Of a stretch of DNA of 64,000 nt, positions 35,300-45,218 are shown one piece after another (position 1 is the first letter of the stretch; each line of letters begins with the position of its first letter). The DNA is from Alistipes sp. Zagget8 (GTDB lineage: Bacteria; Bacteroidota; Bacteroidia; Bacteroidales; Rikenellaceae), in the NCBI GenBank assembly GCA_001941065.1, contig MSHJ01000005.1, positions 62,001 to 126,000 on the forward strand, given 5' to 3'. Made by a program: the position numbers and the translations under genes. Under the pieces are notes generated by a model. The model was not told where the DNA came from. It saw only the letters and a list, made by a program, of their open reading frames with translations, and did no database searches.

Positions 35300-36385
35300 C
35301 TATTTATCCAATTCGTTGCCATGCAGCCATCCTGCCAGCAGGTCGGCGATTTCGGCATTGTTGAGATCGGACATCGGAAAATGCGTATTGCCCCGGACGC
35401 CGATCTTGGGAAGTTCGACCAACATGGCATTCCCGCCGTGGCGGTTGACCGCCTCGACGAATTTACGCCCCATCTGCAAGCGCACGCGCCAGTTCTCGCC
35501 GCCGAGTTTGTCGGTCACCTCTTCGGGAATATAGTCGCCGAAATAGAGGACGATCGGAATCTTCGTCAGTTTCATGAAATCATCCATCGGCACACCCGTC
35601 CCGCGAAGCGTCCCCGTCAGGCTCGGCATCGGATCGGGAACCTCGCCTTCGGGAAAAACGTATGTCCCCGGCTCGTAGGAGACGATCCCCCGCACGTTCG
35701 GGTTTCCGACGGCGGCCATCCAACCCGGAAATCCGCCGGCCGAATGCGTCACGAGAATACCCTCGCCGATGCGGTCGAACAGCGCGTCGAGCGACGCAAG
35801 GTCGGTCGCCATATCATGGCTGCCGATATCGGGTGTCATCTGGCGGAAGAACTGGTCGAGCGACGCCGAATCGGTCGGGAACTGCACGCCGGGATTGAAC
35901 GCCGGCCAGTGGCCGATGCGGAAAATATCGAACCAGAACTGTTCGTCGGCTTTCGGCGTCAGCGTCGTTTCGGCCGTGGTACGTCCCGCGCGTCCGCGCC
36001 CGGGCAGATCGACGACATAACCGCCGTAACCGCGCCGCAGCATCAAGGTTTGGAATCCCTCGCGTCCGTCGGGCGTCGTCTGCCAGCAGCGCCCCGACTG
36101 CCCGTAACCGTGGACGAAGACCAGCGGCAGCCGGTGCGCACCGGCCGGAATCTGAAAATCGACGACGGCATGGTCGGCGTGGTAGCTCTGCCCCTCTTCG
36201 ACGGGCGTTCCGAAGCCGATAAACCGGCTGTTGTCATACTCTCCGGGGCGTTGCAGCACCGTCCCGCCGACGGCAAAACTGCCCTGCCGGGCGATCGTGA
36301 GCGGGGTTGCCGTTTCGGAAAGCTGCTGTCCGAAACCACCGGCCCATATCAGGGCGGTGCATAAACTTATATATACTCGTTTCAT
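35300..36385 (-). CDS. Exported alpha/beta hydrolase (THSAGG type), paralog of 32957-33982
   Basis: The 361-residue protein has a signal peptide ending AGGFGQQ. The motifs are RQGSFAVGGTVLQRPG, FVHGYGQSGRCWQTTPDGREGFQ, the nucleophile Ser in LVTHSAGGFPGW and the His in GNTHFPMSDLNNAEIADLLAGWL. It matches its paralog in the left operon in length and motif order. It is 31 bp after the EFR1-type gene. Confidence 0.9.
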   Translation of the reverse strand: MKRVYISLCTALIWAGGFGQQLSETATPLTIARQGSFAVGGTVLQRPGEYDNSRFIGFGTPVEEGQSYHADHAVVDFQIPAGAHRLPLVFVHGYGQSGRCWQTTPDGREGFQTLMLRRGYGGYVVDLPGRGRAGRTTAETTLTPKADEQFWFDIFRIGHWPAFNPGVQFPTDSASLDQFFRQMTPDIGSHDMATDLASLDALFDRIGEGILVTHSAGGFPGWMAAVGNPNVRGIVSYEPGTYVFPEGEVPDPMPSLTGTLRGTGVPMDDFMKLTKIPIVLYFGDYIPEEVTDKLGGENWRVRLQMGRKFVEAVNRHGGNAMLVELPKIGVRGNTHFPMSDLNNAEIADLLAGWLHGNELDK

Positions 36386-36416
36386 GGTTGTTGTTGTTCA
36401 GTGATTATTCTATCGT

Positions 36417-37355
36417 CTATTGTCCGTTTGCCCGCTTTATGTCCATCAGCGAGACATGCTCGTTCCGGTATCGGGCGTCCGGGTTCTTTTCGCCCTGCGC
36501 CAGCAACGGGTCGCCGCTGTCCTGCCTAAAACGGATGGCTTTCTGCGGACAGTTCTGAATGCAGGCGAAACAGAAATCGCAGTCCCCCTGCATCGCAACT
36601 CCGTTCGAGGTCAGTTCGTAGTTCCCGCGCGGGCAGACATCCGTACAAACTCCGCAGTCGATGCAGGCATCCGTAACGGCAAAATACCTTTCGCTCCTCT
36701 TGAGGAAGCCGACCTCGGGATCGAGCCCCGACAATGCCATGAACCCGGCGTGCATCTGCCGTTCCTCTTCGCTCACGGGTTCCTGCCACTGCCGCCTGCT
36801 GGATATTTCCCCGGCGATACGCTGTAAATTCTCCGGAATGTGTTTGTCCATTTTCACCTGCTCGTTCATATCGAAATTCGGCAGCCAGTTATCCACCATC
36901 ACGAGCGTGGCGATGTAGTCGAAGGCGTTTCCGGCCCTGGCCGACAGATCGTTCCATATCTCCACTGCATCGCATTTCCGCGCTCCATAGGTGAGTACCG
37001 CGAACTTATATTCCGCTTTCAGCCGGGCTTTCCGGATGAAATTCCGTACCATATTGGGCGGCATGTGGCCATATATCGGGTAGACGATGCCGATCTCGTC
37101 CGCCTCGAATTCATACCGGTTCTGTTTCACCATCTGCGGAATGCTCAACAGTTGTTCTTCCGACTCCGCCAGCTGGCGGGCGACATACAGGCTGTTCCCC
37201 GTAGCGGTGAAATACAGCACGATGCGCTTCTTCTGCGGTTTCCCGGCACAGGAATTCAGTGCCGGCAGCCCGATGGCCGCGACTGCCGCTCCGGCGACAA
37301 TCTTTCCCATCCGCGCCAAAGCCTCCCTGCGGCTTATTCCCTTATCCGTTCCCAT
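36417..37355 (-). CDS. EFR1-type flavodoxin/ferredoxin fusion with Tat-like signal
   Basis: The 312-residue protein starts with a twin-arginine-type signal (ISRREALARMGKIVAG). A flavodoxin domain (about 42-180) with YFTATGNSLYVARQL is followed by two 4Fe-4S motifs: CIDCGVCTDVCP and CDFCFACIQNCP near 230-275. EFR1 proteins couple flavin to iron-sulfur electron transfer. It provides a membrane-side electron route for the reductases beside it. It lies 14 bp after the cupin gene. Confidence 0.9.
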   Translation of the reverse strand: MGTDKGISRREALARMGKIVAGAAVAAIGLPALNSCAGKPQKKRIVLYFTATGNSLYVARQLAESEEQLLSIPQMVKQNRYEFEADEIGIVYPIYGHMPPNMVRNFIRKARLKAEYKFAVLTYGARKCDAVEIWNDLSARAGNAFDYIATLVMVDNWLPNFDMNEQVKMDKHIPENLQRIAGEISSRRQWQEPVSEEERQMHAGFMALSGLDPEVGFLKRSERYFAVTDACIDCGVCTDVCPRGNYELTSNGVAMQGDCDFCFACIQNCPQKAIRFRQDSGDPLLAQGEKNPDARYRNEHVSLMDIKRANGQ

Positions 37356-37369
37356 AGCATTCAGCCATT

Positions 37370-37834
37370 CTATTCGTTATCGGCCTCCGGGCCGAACCAC
37401 TCGGCCGGGCCTTTCGACACCTGCGTACCGATGGCGATATGCGTGAATTCGCTCTCCGTGGCCGCACCATGCCAGTGGACCACGCCGGGAGCGATCCTCA
37501 CCACGTCGCCGGGGCGCAGCTCGCGGACCGTTCCGCCTTTTTCTTGATATAACCCCTTGCCGGATGTACAGAGTAGGATCTGGCCACCCGGATGTGCATG
37601 CCAGTGGTTACGTACGCCGGGAGCGAAGGTCACGTTACCGACCGTGCAGTCCATCGAATCGGCAGCCGTGACGAACATTTCAAGCCAGGCCTCGCCCGTG
37701 AAATTGGGATTGTTTTCCAGCAACGAACCCTTGGCAAAAACGTCTTTTGCCGATTGCGTCTGCGGTGCTTCGGTCGTTCGGTTGCAACAGGTACCCAGCA
37801 GGGCTGCGGCTGCAAGTAAGAGCCATTTTTTCAT
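37370..37834 (-). CDS. Exported cupin lipoprotein
   Basis: The 154-residue protein has the lipobox LLGTC with Cys16. The cupin metal ligands are in RNHWHAHPGGQ and VVHWHGA, with the glycine turn of GKGLYQEKGG. It closely parallels the C-terminal half of the CMD/cupin protein at 30927-31739. It is 9 bp after the CMD/hydrolase gene. An isomerase, decarboxylase or dioxygenase role is possible; the sequence does not decide. Confidence 0.9.
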   Translation of the reverse strand: MKKWLLLAAAALLGTCCNRTTEAPQTQSAKDVFAKGSLLENNPNFTGEAWLEMFVTAADSMDCTVGNVTFAPGVRNHWHAHPGGQILLCTSGKGLYQEKGGTVRELRPGDVVRIAPGVVHWHGAATESEFTHIAIGTQVSKGPAEWFGPEADNE

Positions 37835-37843
37835 CGTGCGGGG

Positions 37844-39520
37844 TTATTGGAGGTATTGTTTGAAATAGCTGTCCAGTTTGGGCAGCGTAATTGCCAGATA
37901 CTCCGGACGGTCGTAGAGGTCGACGTGCGTGGCCCCTTCGACGACAAACAGCTCCTTGGGTTCGGCGGCCTTCGCATAGGCGTCTTCCGAAAAGTAGGCC
38001 GACACGGCATGCTCGCCCACAATGAAGAGCAGCGGACGCGGCGAGATGGTCTCGATCTGCACGAACGGAAAGAAATTCATCATCGGCGCAAGGCTCGTAT
38101 AGGAGTAATAGGCCGTCGAGTTGGGGTGCTGTCCGCGTGCGGGATTGTCGTAGTAGTCTAAAAATTCACGGGCATACTGAGGCGTCGAGGCATCGACCTT
38201 TTCCGGCAGGGCGCGGATATCCTTGCGGGCGGCTCCGCCATATTCCGCCGTGCGCTGTGCGCCGACGGCATCGAGCGTCGCCATGCGCTGTTCGTAGGTC
38301 ATCGAGTCTCCCACGCTCTGACGGCGGGCACGGCCCATGTCGTACATGCTGACCGTCGCCACGGCTTTGATGCGGTGGTCGATCTGCGCGGCGCTCACCG
38401 AATAGCACCCGCCGCCGCAAATACCGATCACTCCGATTCTGTCTGCATCGACCGCCGGGTGGTTCGACAGGAAATCGACCGCCGCGCTGAAATCCTCGAC
38501 ACGCATTTCGGGCGACTCGATCCGACGCGGATAGCCGCCGCTTTCGCCGTAATAGGAGGCGTCGAAAGCCAGTGTCACATAACCCCGCTCCGCCAGACGG
38601 CGGGCGTACAACCCCGCGGTCTGCTCCTTTACGCCGCCGAACGGATGCCCGACGATGATGGCGGCATATTTCCTGGCCGGGTCGTAATCCGCAGGAAAAT
38701 AAAGATCGCCGACCACGTCGATCCGAAAGCGGTTGCGGAACGAGACTTTCTGCACCTTCACTCCGTTCTCCGCCGATACGACCGGCATTTCGGAGTCGGC
38801 GAGCAGCCCTTTGCTCTGCAACACCTCGTCCAGCACCAGGCGTCCGGCATCGGCTTCGCTGCGGCCGATCTGCCGTTCGACGATTGCGAGCAGGTGGCGC
38901 AGCTCACCGGGTGTGACGCCTGTGTTCAGGGCAATGCCCATATGTCCTTTCATCATCGGCTCCACGCCGCCGACAGCGGCCAGTATCGCCACCGTGGCGA
39001 TCTCCCGCTCGGCATAGGTCAGCACGTCGCGTTCGAAAATATCGGCGAAGAGGTGCTCTTTGAGAAATACCTCGATTTCGGGAGCCAGCACGGCGTAATC
39101 GGCTTTCGGCGCATCTGCCGGAACACCGGAAATTTCAGCGAGCATGTCGCGTCCCCGTTCGTATTTCGAACGGCCATCGGTGATCGGCGACGCCTCGCGG
39201 CCCCAATTCACCCCGATACCGGCGGCCTTGCGCCCGTCGAGCACGCCGACCAGGGTTTGCAACCCGCGCAGGGCTCGCGGAAATCCGCAGTAGGCGTAGG
39301 CGTGTACCATCACCTCTTTCAGTTCGTTGACGGTCATGCCGTCGTCCAGTCCCGCAACAAGGGCGGATTCCAGTCCGGCGAGGTCGCCCCGTCCCGTCAG
39401 GGCGGCGACCGCCGCGATGTGCTGTCGTTTCGTGTCCATAGCTTGTTCCGCTTTCGGGGTCTGTGCTGCGGCGAGCGAAGCGGCGCAGAGCATCCCCATT
39501 CCCAACATGTACTTTTTCAT
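37844..39520 (-). CDS. Exported carboxymuconolactone decarboxylase fused to a Cys-nucleophile alpha/beta hydrolase
   Basis: The 558-residue protein has a signal peptide ending LAAAQ. Residues about 25-235 hold two CMD-like repeats (EVMVHAYAYCGFPRALRGLQ; ALNTGVTPGELRHLLAIVERQIG). The C-terminal alpha/beta hydrolase (about 245-558) has GHPFGG and the nucleophile elbow GICGGG with Cys368, as in dienelactone hydrolases and YcjY-like proteins, with His in GATHVDLYD. The pair of activities suggests lactone or enol-lactone chemistry. It lies 13 bp after the AKR gene. Confidence 0.88.
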   Translation of the reverse strand: MKKYMLGMGMLCAASLAAAQTPKAEQAMDTKRQHIAAVAALTGRGDLAGLESALVAGLDDGMTVNELKEVMVHAYAYCGFPRALRGLQTLVGVLDGRKAAGIGVNWGREASPITDGRSKYERGRDMLAEISGVPADAPKADYAVLAPEIEVFLKEHLFADIFERDVLTYAEREIATVAILAAVGGVEPMMKGHMGIALNTGVTPGELRHLLAIVERQIGRSEADAGRLVLDEVLQSKGLLADSEMPVVSAENGVKVQKVSFRNRFRIDVVGDLYFPADYDPARKYAAIIVGHPFGGVKEQTAGLYARRLAERGYVTLAFDASYYGESGGYPRRIESPEMRVEDFSAAVDFLSNHPAVDADRIGVIGICGGGCYSVSAAQIDHRIKAVATVSMYDMGRARRQSVGDSMTYEQRMATLDAVGAQRTAEYGGAARKDIRALPEKVDASTPQYAREFLDYYDNPARGQHPNSTAYYSYTSLAPMMNFFPFVQIETISPRPLLFIVGEHAVSAYFSEDAYAKAAEPKELFVVEGATHVDLYDRPEYLAITLPKLDSYFKQYLQ

Positions 39521-39533
39521 AGTCTTCGGTGTT

Positions 39534-40532
<999 letters not shown>

Positions 40533-40560
40533 TTAATTCGGTTCGTCTTTTCCGACAATG

Positions 40561-40736
40561 CAAAAGTAGGGAACGGATGAAGGCCCATCCATAGACGGAT
40601 TACGGTTTCAAATACCAATTTTACGGTTCGGACAAGGCTTATTCTCAACGGACTAACCCATATTACGGATTCAAGAACCGATATTACGGATTCCACCGGA
40701 ACAGGCTTGTGCGTATCTGAAAATCGGTTACCTTTG
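40561..40736. promoter_or_regulatory. Divergent control region of the right redox operon with four phased repeats
   Basis: TACTTTTG on the minus strand (40568-40561) serves the AKR gene. TTG (40707-40709), 19 bp and TACCTTTG (40729-40736) serve the AraC gene. Four copies of TTACGG(A/T)TTC-like sequence start at 40600, 40621, 40663 and 40684, that is 21, 42 and 21 bp apart, so all lie on one helix face; each outer pair abuts one promoter. ATACCAATTTTACGG at 40612-40626 is shared (14 of 15) with the left control region. Confidence 0.7.
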
Positions 40737-40750
40737 TCCTGGAAAAACGA

Positions 40751-41656
40751 ATGAATATGGGAACGATCGTAAAATTGGATTCGGTACAGGACTACAACGA
40801 ACTGCTGGGCGTGGAAACCCTGCATCCGCTGGTAAGCGTCGTCGACTTTTCGGAACTGGAATATGTACGCCATTGTCTCAAGAATTTCGGGTTCTATTGT
40901 ATTTTCCTCAAACACATCGACTGCGGGCCGTTGCTCTACGGGCGCAACCGATACGATTATCGGGAAGGAACGCTGGTCTTCATTGCGCCGGGACAAGTTT
41001 CCGGCATCGACGACGGCAAAGTCTCGTATGGCTATAAGGGCTGGTGCCTGATGTTCCACCCCGATCTGCTGCGCGGGACATTGCTCGGCCGACGCATGGC
41101 CGACTACTCGTTCTTTTCCTATTCGTCGAACGAGGCGCTGCACATGTCCGAACGCGAGCAGCAGATTATCATCAACTGCTTCCGCGAAATCCGGGAAGAG
41201 TTGCAGCATGCCATCGACAAGCACTCGAAACAGATCATCGCGGCCAATATCGAGGTGCTGCTCAACCACTGCGTCCGTTTTTACGACCGCCAGTTCGTTA
41301 CACGGGAAAATGTGAATAAGGATCTGCTGACCCGTTTCGAGGAGTTGCTGCGGGATTATTTCACGTCGGATAAACCTCAGCAACTGGGTTTGCCTTCGGT
41401 AGCGTGGTGTGCCGACCGGCTGCACCTGTCGGCCAACTATTTCGGCGATCTGATCAAGAAGGAGACCGGGAAATCGGCACAGGAATATATCCAGCTGACC
41501 ACCATCGACCGTGCCAAGGAACTCTTGATCGAAGGCCGCAAATCGGTCAGCGAAATCGCCTACGAACTGGGCTTCAAATATCCGCACCACCTGAGCCGCC
41601 TATTCAAAAAGGTGGTCGGTTATACGCCTAACGAATACAAAACCCTCTCGGCCTGA
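40751..41656 (+). CDS. AraC-family regulator, right end of the redox island
   Basis: The 301-residue protein has a sensing domain with GTLVFIAPGQVSG and LMFHPDLLRGTLLG, and a C-terminal double HTH (LGLPSVAWCADRLHLSANYFGDLIKKETG ... VSEIAYELGFKYPHHLSRLFKK). It is a full-length paralog of the protein at 26996-27898. It is divergent from the right operon and downstream of the phased repeats it may bind. A second ATG 6 bp later (40757) could also serve as start. Confidence 0.93.
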   Translation: MNMGTIVKLDSVQDYNELLGVETLHPLVSVVDFSELEYVRHCLKNFGFYCIFLKHIDCGPLLYGRNRYDYREGTLVFIAPGQVSGIDDGKVSYGYKGWCLMFHPDLLRGTLLGRRMADYSFFSYSSNEALHMSEREQQIIINCFREIREELQHAIDKHSKQIIAANIEVLLNHCVRFYDRQFVTRENVNKDLLTRFEELLRDYFTSDKPQQLGLPSVAWCADRLHLSANYFGDLIKKETGKSAQEYIQLTTIDRAKELLIEGRKSVSEIAYELGFKYPHHLSRLFKKVVGYTPNEYKTLSA

Positions 41657-41665
41657 GAGGGTTTT
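41639..41665 (+). terminator. Terminator overlapping the AraC stop codon
   Basis: AAAACCCTCTC and GAGAGGGTTTT pair around a 5-nt loop; the TGA stop falls inside the right arm. Bases 41666-41900 show no gene. Confidence 0.8.
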
Positions 41666-41900
41666 GTCCTTGGATTTTATGCGACAAAGGAGTGTAAAAT
41701 AGGAATACATGGAAAACAGAACCGTTATTTCTTAGTCTGTTACATAATTTCAAAGGAAATCTTAGTATGTTTCCGCATATACAAATCGACAAAATGTATT
41801 AGACCGGGCAACGTATCATTCGATGATCGTGCCCACCTGCATATCTGGATTGCGGAAAATCTGTCGGAGGACTGGTCCGAAAAAGCAAACTCTTTATCAG

Positions 41901-41925
41901 GTCCCGGAGCAAATCACTCCGGGAC
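41901..41925 (-). terminator. Hairpin at the end of the helicase remnant
   Basis: GTCCCGGAG and CTCCGGGAC pair with a 7-nt loop that contains part of the stop codon of the minus-strand remnant. A U-rich stretch follows only loosely. Confidence 0.45.
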
Positions 41926-42447
41926 TTGACATTGGTAAAGGCTGTCTTGCCCGGTCGGAAAATTTTCAGAGTTGGCAAATTTGCTAAAAACGACTTCTTC
42001 CGGCGGCAGATAGGCAATTTTATCTTCAATATGCTCAACATCTTCTGAAGATAGGCTATCGAGGAAATCCGAATTCAGGTGAATCGTCAGTTCCCGCCGT
42101 GCCCTTGTCATGGCAACGTACAGTTGTCGGATTCTTTCGTCAGAGGACAAATTGAAATTCTGAAACCTGCAGGGCTTCGTCGTTCGTATATGTAAGTACA
42201 CAGACGCTTCCGCGGAGTCCGGTGGACAGAATATCCTTCACCAGCGGCTCAATAAGATTTTCACTCTTATAGCGGACCACCTTAATTTTTCCGTTATCGG
42301 TCTGTTTGGCGATAATCGGATTTTCTTTCAGTCGATGACGAATGCGTGTAACGAATTGATTGGTGAAATCGACGAGATTGCTTTTGGCATCAAAAGAGCC
42401 GATAAAATCTAACCGTCTGATAAATAGTTCTTTTGGTATATAATTAC
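41914..42447 (-). pseudogene. UvrD-like SF1 helicase remnant with internal deletion
   Basis: The minus strand encodes two pieces of one helicase in different frames. The first (42447 to about 42156) reads PKELFIRRLDFIGSFDAKSN, then VVRYKSENLIEPLVKDIL and VLTYTNDEA. The second (42201-41914) holds the C-terminal motif RQLYVAMTRARREL. The ATPase N-terminus and the region joining the pieces are missing, so the gene is dead. It marks the boundary between the redox island and the PUL-type locus. Bases 42448-42568 show no gene. Confidence 0.75.
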
Positions 42448-42568
42448 CTTAAATTAATTTCGTAAAATTGTACTTGCCGGTTGCCTCTGCCTGTGCCGAC
42501 CTTCATCGCTCCGATTTGGTAAATTGATTTTTAATGGTTAGTTTTAGCCTCTCTTATACACTACCGTT

Positions 42569-43426
42569 ATGATCAGAATTACGCTTGGCGTATGGCTCTC
42601 CCTGTATGCTTTTGCGGCTGTAGCCCAGGGCTCTCCTGCCGACTCGATTGCCTTTGCGACTGCCGAATGGCGCGTTTCCGACCTCGGCGGAGGTGCCGAA
42701 TGCCGTTATGCTCAGGTCGATATGTTCGGTTCCCGGCAGAGCATCTCCGTCGTCAGTTATCCCCGGCGGGGTTTTGAAACCCAGATCGTTCACCTCGACC
42801 GTCGGGCTGAAGCTACGAGCGAGCTGGGCAAAGCCGCCGGGGCCGATATTGCCGTCAACGGCAGTTATTTCAATGTCAGGACTTTCGAACCGGTGACTTT
42901 CGTGCTGGTCGATAAAAAGATCGTGGGACGCACCACCCCCAAAGAGTTGGTCCGCACCAACGGTATTATTGCTTTCAGGGATAAAAAAGGACGTAAGATG
43001 GATATTTTCTTCTGCGACACGTCGGAATACCGGCAGGTGGCGCGCCGATACCGTTCGGCGCTGGCCGCGGGTCCTGTGTTGATCGACGACGGCCGGATTG
43101 TCGAATACGATTCCGACAAAACATTCTACACCGGCCGCCATCCCCGCACACTGATCGGCAAGCGGGCCGACGGCGAAGTGGTGATGGCCGTTATCGACGG
43201 GCGTTTCCAAGGCGAGGGCGAAGGTGCCACCATTGCCGAAACGGCCTATATCGCCCGCCAGTTGGGGCTTGTCGAAGCGCTGAATCTCGACGGAGGCGGC
43301 TCCTCGACGCTCTGGACCGCCCGGAAAGGCGTGCTTAACCACCCCTACGATAACCACCGCTTCGACCATGCCGGTGAACGGGCCGTACCCAACTGCATCG
43401 TAGTCTATAATAAAGCCGGGAAATAA
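42569..43426 (+). CDS. Exported phosphodiester glycosidase (NAGPA/DUF2233)
   Basis: The 285-residue protein has a signal peptide ending AAVAQG. The NAGPA-type domain has AVNGSYFN near 92-99, a HPRTLIGKR segment, VIDGRFQGEGEGATIAE and the hallmark NLDGGGSSTLW, ending ERAVPNCIVVYN. The family (which includes the human uncovering enzyme) cleaves a sugar from a phosphodiester. The length is that of a single domain. It lies 8 bp ahead of the sigma gene, so the enzyme and the regulator probably share a transcript. The sugar removed cannot be read from sequence. Confidence 0.88.
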   Translation: MIRITLGVWLSLYAFAAVAQGSPADSIAFATAEWRVSDLGGGAECRYAQVDMFGSRQSISVVSYPRRGFETQIVHLDRRAEATSELGKAAGADIAVNGSYFNVRTFEPVTFVLVDKKIVGRTTPKELVRTNGIIAFRDKKGRKMDIFFCDTSEYRQVARRYRSALAAGPVLIDDGRIVEYDSDKTFYTGRHPRTLIGKRADGEVVMAVIDGRFQGEGEGATIAETAYIARQLGLVEALNLDGGGSSTLWTARKGVLNHPYDNHRFDHAGERAVPNCIVVYNKAGK

Positions 43427-43434
43427 GGACAAAA

Positions 43435-44007
43435 ATGGGACTGTCAGACGATAGACAGTTGCTGAGGCAACTCAAAGAGGGTGACAAGGAGAGTTTTAGG
43501 ATCATCTTCGAGAGGAATGCCCCGGTTTTCTTAGCCTTCGCACGGCGTCTGCTGCGTGATGCCGACGTGGCCGAGGATATTGTGCAGAATGTCTTCATGC
43601 GACTGTGGATAGGTCGTGAGCGTATCGACGAGGGGCGCAACCTGCGCAACTACCTGATGGTTTCCGTCCGCAACGAAATCTACTGTTACCTGCGCATGGC
43701 TTTCAATGCCCGCCGTGAACCGGATTCCGCCCATATGGCCGAGGTAGAAGATACCGCACCGGGGCTTGAGAACGAGCTGTCGGCTCGAGAACTGGAACTG
43801 ATCGTAGAGAAAGCCGTGGAAAAAATGCCACCTCGGCGCCGTGAAATTTTCATCCTAAGTCGTCACCGTCACCTCTCCAACGCCGAGATTGCCCGGCAAC
43901 TGGGTCTTTCTGTACGTACTGTTGAAAAGCATATAGAACTGGCTCTTAGTGAAATACGTAATCTGCTTCATATCTCCGTGGTGTTGCTTGTTACATCCCT
44001 TTGGTAA
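43435..44007 (+). CDS. ECF-type RNA polymerase sigma factor
   Basis: The 190-residue protein has sigma region 2 (FLAFARRLLRDADVAEDIVQNVFMRLW) and region 4 HTH (MPPRRREIFILSRHRHLSNAEIARQLGLSVRTVEKHIELAL). This is the Bacteroidetes ECF type that pairs with FecR anti-sigma factors. It should direct RNA polymerase to the SusC operon. It is 8 bp after the glycosidase gene and is followed by a terminator before fecR. Confidence 0.95.
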   Translation: MGLSDDRQLLRQLKEGDKESFRIIFERNAPVFLAFARRLLRDADVAEDIVQNVFMRLWIGRERIDEGRNLRNYLMVSVRNEIYCYLRMAFNARREPDSAHMAEVEDTAPGLENELSARELELIVEKAVEKMPPRRREIFILSRHRHLSNAEIARQLGLSVRTVEKHIELALSEIRNLLHISVVLLVTSLW

Positions 44008-44035
44008 TCGACGTCAATTTTTTCATATCCGATAT

Positions 44036-44070
44036 TCCGGCCGAATTCTTCCGGCCGGATTTTTCTTTTT
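44036..44070 (+). terminator. Terminator between the sigma and anti-sigma genes
   Basis: TCCGGCCG (44036-44043) and CGGCCGGA (44052-44059) form an 8-bp stem with an 8-nt loop, followed by TTTTTCTTTTTT. It partially separates the sigma gene from fecR. Confidence 0.75.
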
Positions 44071-44138
44071 TCAACTGCCGTTACGTAGTCCGGCTTTCTG
44101 TTGAATACTCTTTATAGAACCCCGATAAAAACCGAGTT

Positions 44139-45131
44139 ATGAAAACCCAGGAACAGATAGAAGAACAATTACACCGTTATATGCAGGGAAAGGGCACGGC
44201 CGAAGAGTGTATTGCCGCTGAAAACTGGTTGCAAGAGCATGTCGCCGAACCGGAATATGACCCGATGTTCCGTCGGCTGCTCGACGCTACGCCTGTCGAA
44301 CCCGACGCTCCTGCTCTGCAACGCATTCGCCGACGCCTTGAAATGTTGCTTGCTGCAACTGCGGACAGGCCCGTCCGCAGTCCGCGGCCCCTGCTGCGCA
44401 TTGTCCGGTTCGCTGCCGCCGCCGTTTTGCTCGTCGCGGCGTTGGTTCCATACCTGCGTCCCGCGGTACAAACCGAATGGTATGAAATCTATGTAGCGCA
44501 GGGTGAAACCCGTGAGATCACGCTGTCCGACGGTACCCAACTGTGGCTCAATTCCGGCAGCCGGGTCTTCTATCCCGAACGTTTCGACGGCCGCGAACGC
44601 CGTATTCGCATCGACGGTGAAGTTTTTGCCGACGTTGCCAAAGACCGCCGTCATCCTTTCGTCGTCTCAGCTTCGGATGTCGAGGTCCGGGTACTGGGTA
44701 CGCAGTTCAGCCTGAAATCCTATGCCGAGAACCCCAATATCGAGGTGGCGCTCATTGAGGGCTCTGTGGCTATGCGGGCTGGAAATCCCGGAAAGAGCGT
44801 GGATTACACCCTTACGCCGGGCGACATGATCCGCTATAACCGCACGAGCGGTTCTTTGGAAACCTACCGCATCGATACGGAAACCTATGGTTCGTGGCAT
44901 TCGAACCGCAACCTCTGCTTCGTCAACCAGACCTTGGGCGATATTGCGACAGACCTCGAACGGCGCTTCAATGTGAAGATCATCATCGAAGGGTCCGAAC
45001 TCGCGGAAGCACAGTATTACGCCTCATTTATCAACAACGAGAGCCTCGATCGCATTCTCCGTGCCCTGAACAGCAACGACAATATGCGTATTTCGCGCAT
45101 CAACGGTACCATTATCATCTCCCCGAACTAA
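44139..45131 (+). CDS. FecR-family anti-sigma factor
   Basis: The 330-residue protein has a cytoplasmic N-terminal part, a single membrane segment (IVRFAAAAVLLVAALVPYL, about 87-105), the FecR domain (YVAQGETREITLSDGTQLWLNSGSRVFYPE, VRVLGTQFSLKSY) and a C-terminal STN-like DUF4974 domain (LGDIATDLERRFNVKIIIE). It senses the SusC N-terminal domain in the periplasm and holds or releases the sigma factor. It has a 131-bp gap behind the sigma gene with a terminator, so it may have its own promoter. Confidence 0.95.
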   Translation: MKTQEQIEEQLHRYMQGKGTAEECIAAENWLQEHVAEPEYDPMFRRLLDATPVEPDAPALQRIRRRLEMLLAATADRPVRSPRPLLRIVRFAAAAVLLVAALVPYLRPAVQTEWYEIYVAQGETREITLSDGTQLWLNSGSRVFYPERFDGRERRIRIDGEVFADVAKDRRHPFVVSASDVEVRVLGTQFSLKSYAENPNIEVALIEGSVAMRAGNPGKSVDYTLTPGDMIRYNRTSGSLETYRIDTETYGSWHSNRNLCFVNQTLGDIATDLERRFNVKIIIEGSELAEAQYYASFINNESLDRILRALNSNDNMRISRINGTIIISPN

Positions 45132-45218
45132 ATTTTTCCCGATATGAACGTATAACCCGATGCGGCCGGTGGTCCGCAATCCGCCAATCAACCCATTATA
45201 AACCTTATCTACAACCTG

